Assembly: GCA_938074565.1 (NCBI GenBank)
Contig: CALJEQ010000005.1
Span: 124,001-188,000, forward strand
Direction: 5' to 3'
Length of the DNA stretch: 64,000 nt
Origin: an uncultured Alkaliphilus sp.
GTDB taxonomy: Bacteria > Bacillota > Clostridia > Peptostreptococcales > Natronincolaceae
Part shown: one piece after another, positions 9,913 through 17,793 of the stretch
How the letters are laid out: each line of letters begins with the position of its first letter
Numbering within the stretch: position 1 is the stretch's first letter
The notes under the pieces: model-generated
Seen by the model: only the letters and a program-made list of their open reading frames with translations
Told to the model about the DNA's origin: nothing
Database searches by the model: none
Position numbers and translations under genes: made by a program

Positions 9913-11102
9913 AAATAGCAACAGCAATAGGAAATAATCAAATTTATGAAGTTATAGAAGCTAGTAATTTAGAGATTATAGATGAGATTAATAGTCTTGA
10001 TGCATTGGAAGAGATAGTAGAACTAATGCCAATGGACGGTCTATTATTAAATAGGTTGCTTGATAACGAAGGAAAATATATAATTAATATCGCTAAAAAA
10101 GCAATCAAAAAGCATATCAAGGTAATCATCCTTATAGATGACTTTGAAGAAAAAAAGCTGATTACATCCTTAGTCAATGAAGGAGTAACAGCTTTTATTA
10201 AATTAGAAGAAATTTCAATAGAAAAGGTAGAAAGTCTATTTAAAAACTATCCCTTAGAATTTGACTATGGTGTTTTTACAACACCAGAAGAACAAAAAAT
10301 AAAAATTGAAAGGGTTGTAGAAAGTGTTTTTAAAGAAGTAATAACAGTATATTCACCATTAAGTCAAGGGGCTACAACCACAGCTACCCATCTAGCCTAT
10401 GCCTTAGCTTCATCAAAACAATGCAGGGTATGTATAGTAGACTTTAACCCCTTAAAACCAGCCTTTAAAAAAGTGTTTGAAGGTAATAATTTTGAGTTTA
10501 CCTTAACAGATGTTTTAGATGCAGTAACAAGACAAAATCTAACCCATGAAAGGCTAGAAGGCTTTACAAAACCATTTAAATTGCAAACAAACTTAGATAT
10601 ATTACCAGGTATTTATTATATTAACGAATACTATGCATCTGTAAGCAGTCAATATAAAGAGGTTATTGAAAAGCTGAAGTATAATTACGATTACGTTATA
10701 ATAGATACCCATTCATGGTATGACGTACTTTCCACCGACATAGCCTTAAAATTGGCGGATAAAGTAATAGTACCCTTATATGGAAATCGCCATGATGTTG
10801 AAGAAGTTAATAGATATATGGAGAATTTTAAAAAATACAATGACTTTGATACAAGAAAGTTTAGTTTTTTAATTAATAGATACAGTGGAAACGATCTTTC
10901 ATATGTGGAACTAGAAGCAAAATTGCAAAATGAAATAGTCGGATATATTTCAAACCACAATATAGATAAAAGCATAGGTAATGGTTTTAAAGACAAAAAA
11001 ATGATAAATGAATATATTGGAGTATTAAAAAAACTAGAGATTAACGTAACAAAGCAAAAAAGTATAATGGAAATATTTAAAAGAAAAGTGGTGGGAAAAT
11101 GA
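9909..11102 (+). CDS. tadZ: TadZ/CpaE-like pilus-localisation protein with degenerate P-loop
   Basis: 397 aa. Residues 1-125 resemble a receiver-like domain (KVIILIDDFEEKKLI) and residues 140-370 a ParA/MinD-type fold. In place of the deviant Walker A KGGxGKTT the sequence reads SPLSQGATTTA (149-159), so both lysines are gone. IIDTHSWY stands in for the Walker B region. Loss of the P-loop lysine is known for TadZ proteins, which mark the pole for Tad pilus assembly. The GTG start overlaps the M23 gene's stop and the stop overlaps the TadA start (ATGA), locking the conjugation and Tad modules into one operon. Confidence 0.78.
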   Translation: MKIATAIGNNQIYEVIEASNLEIIDEINSLDALEEIVELMPMDGLLLNRLLDNEGKYIINIAKKAIKKHIKVIILIDDFEEKKLITSLVNEGVTAFIKLEEISIEKVESLFKNYPLEFDYGVFTTPEEQKIKIERVVESVFKEVITVYSPLSQGATTTATHLAYALASSKQCRVCIVDFNPLKPAFKKVFEGNNFEFTLTDVLDAVTRQNLTHERLEGFTKPFKLQTNLDILPGIYYINEYYASVSSQYKEVIEKLKYNYDYVIIDTHSWYDVLSTDIALKLADKVIVPLYGNRHDVEEVNRYMENFKKYNDFDTRKFSFLINRYSGNDLSYVELEAKLQNEIVGYISNHNIDKSIGNGFKDKKMINEYIGVLKKLEINVTKQKSIMEIFKRKVVGK

Positions 11103-12433
11103 TAGTCAATAGACTAGAAGAAAGGTCAAAAACAAGTATTGAAGAAAGTGTAAAAGTATTTAATTCAACCTATGAAGTTATAGAAAAAACAGCCACAGAA
11201 GTCATTCAAAAACATAAAGAACTAATAAGTGACATTACCTTATCAAAGGTATCAAAACAAGCATTAGAGCCAGTTATAATAAAAATTATGAACAAAAGAA
11301 ACTACAAAGTAGAAGGAACAACAAGGCAAGAACTAATTAAAGCTGTAATGGATCATATCTTAGGGTATGGACCATTACAGCCATATCTTGATATGGAGGA
11401 GTGCAGTGGAATATTTGGAAATAGTCCAGATAGTATATGGGCTAAAATAGGCAATAAAATGATAAAAACAAATATTAATTTTGGTACAGTAGAAAACATG
11501 AGGGCATATATAAGGACGACGATACAGGCGAACTTAAAGGGGGAATTGAATGAAGATAAGGCACTAGCAAAGTTTGAAGACCCTATAAACAAACTAAGAA
11601 TAGTCTGTGCCATAGAGCCAGTGTCACATTTAAGCCCCACCTTTGTATTTAGAAAACATAAAAAAGAAGCATTTAGTCTTACTGATCTAATAGAAATGGG
11701 TATGTTAACGGTAGAACTGGCAGAAGAACTAAAACGCTACACCCATGCAGGTGCAAACTTCATCTTTTGTGGTAGGGGAGGTTCTGGAAAGACAACTCTA
11801 ATGAGGGCACTACTGGAAGAAATAGACCCACAACTTAGAATGCTAGTGATGGAAGAACACCCAGAGTTACAGTTAAAGCACCCAAATGCAGTGCAATACT
11901 TAGTAAAACGCAACACTAAAGGGGAAGTATATGGTATAGAAGAGATTTCAGACATGGGACTATTAATGACCATAGACATGTATGTCTTTGGAGAAATAAG
12001 AGATGCAGAAGCAATGTCCTTCTACAATGGAGCATATGCAGGTAATATTTCATGGAGTACAGGTCACGCTGGATCAGCAAGAAAAATATTAAAAAAGATG
12101 GTAATTAATATGAAAAAATCAGGCTGTGACCTTTCCGATGAAAGTCTACTAAACATGCTATATGAATCCATAAATATTATAATTTTTATGGATAAATTCA
12201 CCATTGGTGAAGTGGTGGAAGTGGTAGAAGAAGGGAAGATAGAAGAAAAATACAACACCCTTTGGAAGAAAGAAAACCATCAAATTGAGAAAATAAAATC
12301 CACCGATATGCTTAGTAAATTGAAAGAAAAAAATCTTTTAAAGGAGGGGGATGGGAAGATTGCTACTAATATTTCTAACAACATTGTTTCTATCGATAGG
12401 GCTGTTTCTTGTGGTAAGTCAGATAGACCATAG
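11099..12433 (+). CDS. tadA: TadA/CpaF-type secretion ATPase
   Basis: 444-aa hexameric ATPase that would power Tad pilus assembly, or DNA transfer as VirB11 does. The N-terminal region contains ILGYGPLQPYL, typical of CpaF, then Walker A GRGGSGKTT (225-233), the Glu-rich MEEHPEL, the Walker B/Asp-box region MYVFGEIRD and the conserved STGHAGS. These are CpaF features rather than PilB ones. Its 3' end overlaps the next gene by 83 bp in another frame. TadB and TadC follow, so a Tad function is preferred over a pure VirB11 role. Confidence 0.9.
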   Translation: MIVNRLEERSKTSIEESVKVFNSTYEVIEKTATEVIQKHKELISDITLSKVSKQALEPVIIKIMNKRNYKVEGTTRQELIKAVMDHILGYGPLQPYLDMEECSGIFGNSPDSIWAKIGNKMIKTNINFGTVENMRAYIRTTIQANLKGELNEDKALAKFEDPINKLRIVCAIEPVSHLSPTFVFRKHKKEAFSLTDLIEMGMLTVELAEELKRYTHAGANFIFCGRGGSGKTTLMRALLEEIDPQLRMLVMEEHPELQLKHPNAVQYLVKRNTKGEVYGIEEISDMGLLMTIDMYVFGEIRDAEAMSFYNGAYAGNISWSTGHAGSARKILKKMVINMKKSGCDLSDESLLNMLYESINIIIFMDKFTIGEVVEVVEEGKIEEKYNTLWKKENHQIEKIKSTDMLSKLKEKNLLKEGDGKIATNISNNIVSIDRAVSCGKSDRP

Positions 12434-13250
12434 CGATATATTTAAAAAATACAAAAACCAGAAAAATAAGAAAAAACAATGCAATAACGCAGTAGATAAA
12501 TATTTTACAAACATAGAATTAAGAATAGAAAAATCTAATATACGCTATTACATAAACTATAATCCATATATACACTTAATTTTATGTATAATTTGTTTCG
12601 TTATTTCAGCAAACTGGATAAATCAACATATGAATATCTATATATCAATCATATTTGGGGCAGTAGTAGCCTTAACCCCCTACATACTATTACAACTATT
12701 TTCTGATTTAATGAGCCACCGAGTAAAAAGAATGTCGGTGGACTTTTTAATAATAATGAGAAAATTCCTAATAGGAGGAAAGGGGGGAGATATTTTTGAA
12801 GCCTTTAAAAAAGCAAGTAAGTACGTACTACAGCCATTAAAGAACTATATAGAAATACTTATATATGAGTACGAACATAAAGCTAATCCAGTACAATGTT
12901 TTGAAAATTTAAAGGATCGCATAGAAAACAGCGATCTAAAAATCTATATAGAAAACTTAAAAATTTGTTATGTAAAAGGTGGCGATGTAATAGAGCTGAC
13001 AGACACTTTTATAGAAGAAATAGACAAACAAAACGATGATGAAGATGAAGAAAATGCAAAAGACAAAGTATTAAGTATGGGGCTATATGTACTTTTAATA
13101 TTTAACCTCATAATACTATACATACTCTTCAACAGCGATTATAAAAGGACTGTATTTGATTCAAACTGGGGACAGATTGTCTTTGTACTAGACATGATAG
13201 TCTCCTTTTATATTGCCTATTTAACACTAGAAAAAACAGAAAAAGAGTAA
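12351..13250 (+). CDS. tadB: TadB-like pilus assembly membrane protein
   Basis: 299 aa with hydrophobic helices near 3-22, 80-100, 102-118, 245-262 and 275-292 around a soluble core. The core has the T2SS-F-like pattern: a paired-helix domain around IMRKFLIGGKGGDIFEAFKKAS and later ENLKICYVKGGDVIELTDTFIEEI. It would form the inner-membrane platform with TadC. The ATG directly follows AAGGAGGGGG and lies inside the TadA gene. The ribosome site is only three bases from this ATG, so an in-frame TTG at 12,360 is an alternative start. Confidence 0.75.
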   Translation: MGRLLLIFLTTLFLSIGLFLVVSQIDHSDIFKKYKNQKNKKKQCNNAVDKYFTNIELRIEKSNIRYYINYNPYIHLILCIICFVISANWINQHMNIYISIIFGAVVALTPYILLQLFSDLMSHRVKRMSVDFLIIMRKFLIGGKGGDIFEAFKKASKYVLQPLKNYIEILIYEYEHKANPVQCFENLKDRIENSDLKIYIENLKICYVKGGDVIELTDTFIEEIDKQNDDEDEENAKDKVLSMGLYVLLIFNLIILYILFNSDYKRTVFDSNWGQIVFVLDMIVSFYIAYLTLEKTEKE

Positions 13251-13276
13251 AAAAAGAGAGTAAAAGGAGGTGAACC

Positions 13277-14107
13277 ATGATTTTAATAAACCTTAGCATA
13301 GTAATGTTTTTAAGCCTATCTTTCTTCTTAATAGTATTATCATACCTAACAAAAGAAAAAACAAAGACAAGTAGAAGTAAAAACTACTATAAAGACAAAG
13401 GCAGATACTTAAGAAGAATTATAAAAGACTCCTGGTATGAAATAGCCGACAACTATATGAAAGAAGCAGGCTATTTCATAAGTACAGAGTTTTTTATATT
13501 AATAAACCTAATAGTTATTGCCATTTCAATATATATTAGCTTAAAAAGTATAATGATGGGGGATTTAAAGCAACTAACCAGTATTTTACGAATTGTAATA
13601 ATTATATTACTGCCCTTTAATTTAATAATCAGTAAAATGAGCAAAAAAAGGCAAGACAAGATTAGGTTAGAGCTATGTAACATACAAGATATGATGTATT
13701 TTCAATCAAAGATAGGTACACCAGATGATGTGGTGCTAACCTATGCTGCCCATGCAGCAAAAGAACCTTTAAAAGAACCCTTGCAATACATAGCAAATGC
13801 ACCAAAGGTAAAAAAGGGCTATGAAGAGTCATTAAAAAGATTAAGTGATCTGTCATCCATAACCGAATTACAAAGTTTCTGTTTTGCCCTAGCACAAAAA
13901 CAAGAGGTGGGAATTTCAGAAAAAAGCTTTAAAACTCAATCTAACCTACTTAAAAGAAACAAAAGGATAAGAAGAAAAATTTTAAGGCAACAGAAGAGAA
14001 CAAAACTTATAGTATCAGCATTTCTACTATTCATCTGTTATGTATTATTGGTTTCAGTACCAATAATACAAGAAGTAATAGCAAACTTAGATTTAATATT
14101 TAGATAA
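13277..14107 (+). CDS. tadC: TadC-like pilus assembly membrane protein
   Basis: 276 aa, partner of TadB. Membrane helices lie near 3-25, 72-90, 100-118 and 250-270. The core contains LCNIQDMMYFQSKIG and FALAQKQEVGISEKSF, the second matching the TadC/T2SS-F helical motif. A perfect AAGGAGGTGAACC precedes the ATG. It lies 26 bp after TadB and 57 bp before the Flp-like prepilin, as in canonical tad loci. Confidence 0.78.
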   Translation: MILINLSIVMFLSLSFFLIVLSYLTKEKTKTSRSKNYYKDKGRYLRRIIKDSWYEIADNYMKEAGYFISTEFFILINLIVIAISIYISLKSIMMGDLKQLTSILRIVIIILLPFNLIISKMSKKRQDKIRLELCNIQDMMYFQSKIGTPDDVVLTYAAHAAKEPLKEPLQYIANAPKVKKGYEESLKRLSDLSSITELQSFCFALAQKQEVGISEKSFKTQSNLLKRNKRIRRKILRQQKRTKLIVSAFLLFICYVLLVSVPIIQEVIANLDLIFR

Positions 14108-14164
14108 ATTTAATTTAAAGTAGATAAAAAAATAAAAATCAAAAAATATTGGAGGAGATTAAAA

Positions 14165-14407
14165 ATGAAAAATTACTTATTAAAAACTGGAGTTAAATTA
14201 AACAACATGAAGGTTTACTTATTAGAAAAAACCCGTAAGCATCTTAATAACGATAGGGGGAATGGAGTAATAGAGGGGCTTATTTTCACATGTTTTGTTA
14301 TTTTAGCCATTATTGCTATAAGACCTCAAATTTTTGGAGTATTCAGCGATATAGCCATTTCGTTTAGAGCATGGATTTCTCAAAAAACAACAGAAATTTT
14401 CAACTAA
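14165..14407 (+). CDS. Flp-like (Tad-type) prepilin, probable major subunit
   Basis: 80 aa. A basic leader of about 32 residues ends in NDRG, followed by NGVIEG and a hydrophobic stretch (LIFTCFVILAIIAI). If cleaved after the Gly of RG, Glu falls at mature position 5, which is the Flp rule (G/XXXXE). The usual Tyr at +6 is Gly here. A GGAGGAG site precedes the ATG. The matching peptidase is probably the A24 enzyme encoded at 22,795. The leader is longer than in many Flp pilins. Function is inferred from the cleavage motif and position after TadC. Confidence 0.65.
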   Translation: MKNYLLKTGVKLNNMKVYLLEKTRKHLNNDRGNGVIEGLIFTCFVILAIIAIRPQIFGVFSDIAISFRAWISQKTTEIFN

Positions 14408-14433
14408 AAAATGCTTAAAATGGGGGATATACG

Positions 14434-14814
14434 ATGCCAAGTGAATTGATTTTATTAGGGTTAATAATTGTATTTGTATTACTTTTCTTTGTAACTGGGG
14501 TGGAAAATACCATCCCAGTTTTTATACGAACAGAGTTTGACAATGTAGGAAGCTATTATTTAAGCACACTACAAAGTAATGGTGGAATTACGACAACAGA
14601 TAAAAACAACATAATAGCAAAACTTATAGACTTAGGTTTTACAAACATACAAATAACAGCCCCGGAAAATGTACAATGGGGGGAAGAGGCAAGAATTATA
14701 ATAAAAGCCGATTTTAAAGTAACCCAAACAAATGTAGACTTAAATAAAGAGACAAAAACTATAACAGCCACCTTTGATGAAAAAACAATAGTAATGACAT
14801 TAGATGGGAGGTAA
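14434..14814 (+). CDS. Small membrane-anchored protein of the Tad module (pseudopilin-like)
   Basis: 126 aa. One N-terminal hydrophobic helix (about 3-22) is followed by an extracellular part with a helix and several predicted strands (GFTNIQITAPE, ARIIIKADFKV, TITATFDEKTIVMTL). No Gly/Glu prepilin cleavage motif is obvious. Position between the Flp-like and CpaB-like genes suggests a minor pilus component akin to TadE/TadF. I do not recognise a named family with certainty. Confidence 0.55.
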   Translation: MPSELILLGLIIVFVLLFFVTGVENTIPVFIRTEFDNVGSYYLSTLQSNGGITTTDKNNIIAKLIDLGFTNIQITAPENVQWGEEARIIIKADFKVTQTNVDLNKETKTITATFDEKTIVMTLDGR

Positions 14815-14818
14815 TTAA

Positions 14819-15343
14819 GTGAACGGAAACCTATGGGTTATTTTAGTATTAGCTACCATCATTATTTTCCTTACTATCTTTGGTTGGATGGCAATAACAG
14901 AAGTAAGAGGAATATATACCTTGGGGGTTAGGGTAGAAAACTCCTTAATTGCTGCTGGTTGGGCAGGTTTTAAAGAAATAGACCTACTTAAAATGGCAAC
15001 AAGATTAAATGATGAAGATATGGAAGAAAGAGAAATATTTCTTAATAAGGCAGCCGCCATCAACACAGTTAGAAACTACATTAAAGAAAATTTAAATTTA
15101 GATGAGGGTTACACCCCCAACAATGAAAGTTATATACATAATGAAAACCCAGTACTAATAGAAAATATAGTTATATATAACCCAGATGATCTGCCAGCTA
15201 TAAATAATGAAGGAATCCAACTAGAAAGAACCACAATACATATGACTGTTTTAGTCCCAAAGAACATTAAATTTTACGGTACAGCCTACCTAAAAAAGAA
15301 TGTTTATGTAGACATAGATAGTTTTTATAAAAACAAACAGTAA
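14819..15343 (+). CDS. Membrane-anchored protein of the Tad module, unknown family
   Basis: 174 aa from a GTG start whose GGGAGG site lies inside the end of the previous gene. One hydrophobic helix (about 4-24) leads into a soluble extracellular domain with many Asn and Glu. The region LVRVENSLIAAGWAGF-like (GVRVENSLIAAGWAGFKEID) and the C-terminal TTIHMTVLVPKN strand hint at a pseudopilin-like fold. Tight spacing (4 bp) to its neighbour suggests the two work together, like a TadE/TadF pair. Confidence 0.5.
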   Translation: MNGNLWVILVLATIIIFLTIFGWMAITEVRGIYTLGVRVENSLIAAGWAGFKEIDLLKMATRLNDEDMEEREIFLNKAAAINTVRNYIKENLNLDEGYTPNNESYIHNENPVLIENIVIYNPDDLPAINNEGIQLERTTIHMTVLVPKNIKFYGTAYLKKNVYVDIDSFYKNKQ

Positions 15344-15361
15344 AAGAAGGGAGAGTAAAAC

Positions 15362-16015
15362 TTGAATACAAAAAAAATAAATAAAAGACTAATAAAAATA
15401 GGTGTTACTTGTTTAATTATAGCTATTATCTTGACTTCTGCCCTGTATAGAAACATGAAAACAGCAGCACAACCAGAAGAGAATATAAAAATAGCAACCT
15501 TTAGTCAAAACCTTATAAGAAATACTATCTTAGAGGATAGAGACATTGCAATAGAAGATATACCACTATCAAAAGCACCAGCTACAGCATTAAGAGACAA
15601 AAATAGCCTGGTGGGAAAAAGACTTATAGTAGATGTTAATAAAGGTGAATATGCCTTTAATAACAAAGTTACAGAAAGGGGAGACATAAGAATAGATATA
15701 GACGACATGTGGCTAATGGGGTTAGATGTAAAAGATATATCTAACTTCATTGGTGTACAACTAAAGGCAGGTGAAGAATACGGGTTAATTTATCCAGACC
15801 CCTTAGGGCAAATAAATGTAAGAGACATAGTTAAAATAGTTTCTTTGGTAGACAACTTAGGAAAAGAGATTATAAGTAATGGAGAAGGCGTTCCCAAAAC
15901 CATTAATATAGCAGTTAAAAACAAAGATGCTATGATACAGATTACCAGGGCAAAACATGAAGGAGCATTCTTTGAAATGATAAAAATGCCAGAGGGGTGG
16001 AGTATAGAGAATTAA
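15362..16015 (+). CDS. CpaB/RcpC-like SAF-domain protein
   Basis: 217 aa, TTG start after AAGGGAGAG. One membrane helix (about 10-27) precedes a SAF-type region: IATFSQNLIRNTILEDRDI, then GKRLIVDVNKGEYAF, the usual 'moved-to-activate' pattern of CpaB, RcpC and FlgA. Later residues (DIVKIVSLVDNLG) form strands typical of the second CpaB domain. In tad loci CpaB helps pilus assembly at the envelope. It closes the tight + strand gene chain before a short reverse-strand gene. Confidence 0.7.
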   Translation: MNTKKINKRLIKIGVTCLIIAIILTSALYRNMKTAAQPEENIKIATFSQNLIRNTILEDRDIAIEDIPLSKAPATALRDKNSLVGKRLIVDVNKGEYAFNNKVTERGDIRIDIDDMWLMGLDVKDISNFIGVQLKAGEEYGLIYPDPLGQINVRDIVKIVSLVDNLGKEIISNGEGVPKTINIAVKNKDAMIQITRAKHEGAFFEMIKMPEGWSIEN

Positions 16016-16037
16016 AAAATTAGAAAAGATGCAAAAA

Positions 16038-16064
16038 AAAGTAGTTGATTATTTCAACTACTTT
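16038..16064 (-). terminator. Hairpin terminator for the reverse-strand coiled-coil gene (may act both ways)
   Basis: AAAGTAGTTGA / TCAACTACTTT form an 11-bp stem with a 5-base loop. Read on the - strand it is followed by eight T residues, and it overlaps that gene's stop codon. On the + strand it would also sit just after the CpaB-like gene. Confidence 0.65.
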
Positions 16065-16360
16065 GCTAATTTAATATATGACTTAATATCAAAGATTTCT
16101 TCTTCATTTTGATGCAACTTATGTTTAATAAAACCAACATCTTTTCTGATTTCAGTGATATTTTCATTGGTAGATGTTTTAAACTCTGTTAAATCGGCAG
16201 TATGGTCATATATCCCATCAAGTTTTTTTTCAATACGCTTTTGACCAGTTTCCATAGTAGAAAAATTAGCTTCCATAGTTGAAAAATTAGCTTCTATATT
16301 TGAAACTTTAATATCTAGTGAATTAAGTTTAGTAAGTATTTCTTTTAATATTTCTTCCAT
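16058..16360 (-). CDS. Small coiled-coil protein on the opposite strand
   Basis: 100 aa, no signal or membrane segment. It shows heptad-like repeats: EILTKLNSLDIKVSNIEANFSTME, and EANFSTME occurs twice in tandem. GGAGGTGACAAT stands before the ATG on the - strand, so translation is likely. It is the only convincing reverse-strand gene in the element and splits the Tad operon into two + strand blocks. Similar short coiled-coil proteins are common in phages and conjugative elements. No specific function can be assigned. Confidence 0.65.
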   Translation of the reverse strand: MEEILKEILTKLNSLDIKVSNIEANFSTMEANFSTMETGQKRIEKKLDGIYDHTADLTEFKTSTNENITEIRKDVGFIKHKLHQNEEEIFDIKSYIKLAK

Positions 16361-16518
16361 ATTGTCACCTCCATATATAACTATTATAACTTAAAATAGA
16401 TATTAAAAGAACAATAAAGGGTGGTTTTTTTTAATAGTTTTATGGTAACATTAGGTAAATAACAAATAGCCTTATTTTATTAAATATAAAATACAAACCT
16501 TACAGGAGGAATAAAAAA

Positions 16519-17769
16519 ATGAAAAATAAAGCAACTTCAATACTTTTAATATTATCCATATTGTTTTCTTCATTGACATTTGCCTTTGCATCAGAACCAA
16601 CCAACACCAACACAGGTTACAGAATGCAAAACTTAGTTAACCTATTAAAGAACTATGCCACTGGTAGTAACAGTACAACATCAAAGTTTAAAGACACGAG
16701 TACCCACTGGGCAAAAGATGCTGTGACTAAGTTAACCCACTTAGGTATAATTGGTGGCTACCCAGACGGTACATTTAAACCCAATCAAAACATACAGGTG
16801 GACGAATTTATTAAATTAGTAGTTACTGCTATGGGTTATAACCCAAGTATAGGTGGTGGCTATTGGGCAGAACCCTTTATACAAATTGCTAAAAACGAAA
16901 AATTAATTGGAAACAACGAGTTTAGTAATTTTAGAAGACCCATAACTAGGCAGGAAATGGCTAAAATTATTACAAACGCAACATTATCTAAAGAAGAAGC
17001 CCCAGAAGAAACCTTTATAGCCTACTTAAGAGGTCAAGTAAAGGATTATGCAAAAGTAGCAGATACATATAAACAACATGTACTTACTGCCTATGGTATG
17101 GGGTTAATTTCTGGATACACCGATGGTACTTTTAAGCCAGTAAATAATGCTACACGGGCAGAAGCCAGTGTGGTTATAATTAGACTTTTAGATGAAACAA
17201 CAAGAAAGAAGATAGTAGTAAATGAAAAAGATAAAATAAACCTAAGAAATAATTTAACGGGTAAAATGATTACAGTATACCCACCCCACAGCAACCCAGA
17301 AGTTATAAGAATTGCAAACGCTTTAAAGGTTGCCGCAACCAAGTCAAAGGGGTATGCAGAACCAATGTATAGTGGTTTTTCAGGTAGTATATTTTCTAAC
17401 TTTACAGAAAAAGAAGAACATGCCTATTCAGATAATGCCAACTATTTTCATGGAAGTATTGGTATAGCTACAGTAGATGATAAAATTGAACAAGAAATAC
17501 CTTACAGGATAGATTCAAATAATATAGAAGCCATAAAAAAATATCATAATGAGGTAATAAAAGATGTGTTAAGGGCATTGTTTGAAAAAGAAGCCAATAA
17601 AGCCATAGCTGAATATGAAAAATACTTAGAACTAGCTAATACTTCCAATAAAGGTTTTAGCCAAGTGGTGGTTATAAACGACAGATCTATGCACTTTTTT
17701 AAAGATGGTGCTGGAAAAAATATAGGAATAAGTATAACTAAAAAGGGCGTTCGTTTTAACTGGCGTTAA
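16519..17769 (+). CDS. Secreted SLH-domain (S-layer homology) protein
   Basis: 416 aa. A signal peptide (ends near TFAFA) is followed by three SLH repeats between about residues 55 and 230: FKDTSTHWAKDAVTKL..GGYPDGTFKP, YWAEPFIQIAKNEKL, and YKQHVLTAYGMGLISGYTDGTFKP. These bind secondary cell-wall polymer. The C-terminal half (240-416) has no domain I recognise. An AGGAGG site precedes the ATG. It is followed within 25 bp by the giant surface protein, so it may anchor that protein or the Tad pilus to the wall; that link is inference from position. Confidence 0.8.
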   Translation: MKNKATSILLILSILFSSLTFAFASEPTNTNTGYRMQNLVNLLKNYATGSNSTTSKFKDTSTHWAKDAVTKLTHLGIIGGYPDGTFKPNQNIQVDEFIKLVVTAMGYNPSIGGGYWAEPFIQIAKNEKLIGNNEFSNFRRPITRQEMAKIITNATLSKEEAPEETFIAYLRGQVKDYAKVADTYKQHVLTAYGMGLISGYTDGTFKPVNNATRAEASVVIIRLLDETTRKKIVVNEKDKINLRNNLTGKMITVYPPHSNPEVIRIANALKVAATKSKGYAEPMYSGFSGSIFSNFTEKEEHAYSDNANYFHGSIGIATVDDKIEQEIPYRIDSNNIEAIKKYHNEVIKDVLRALFEKEANKAIAEYEKYLELANTSNKGFSQVVVINDRSMHFFKDGAGKNIGISITKKGVRFNWR

Positions 17770-17793
17770 AATAAGCAAAATAAGGAGGACAAT

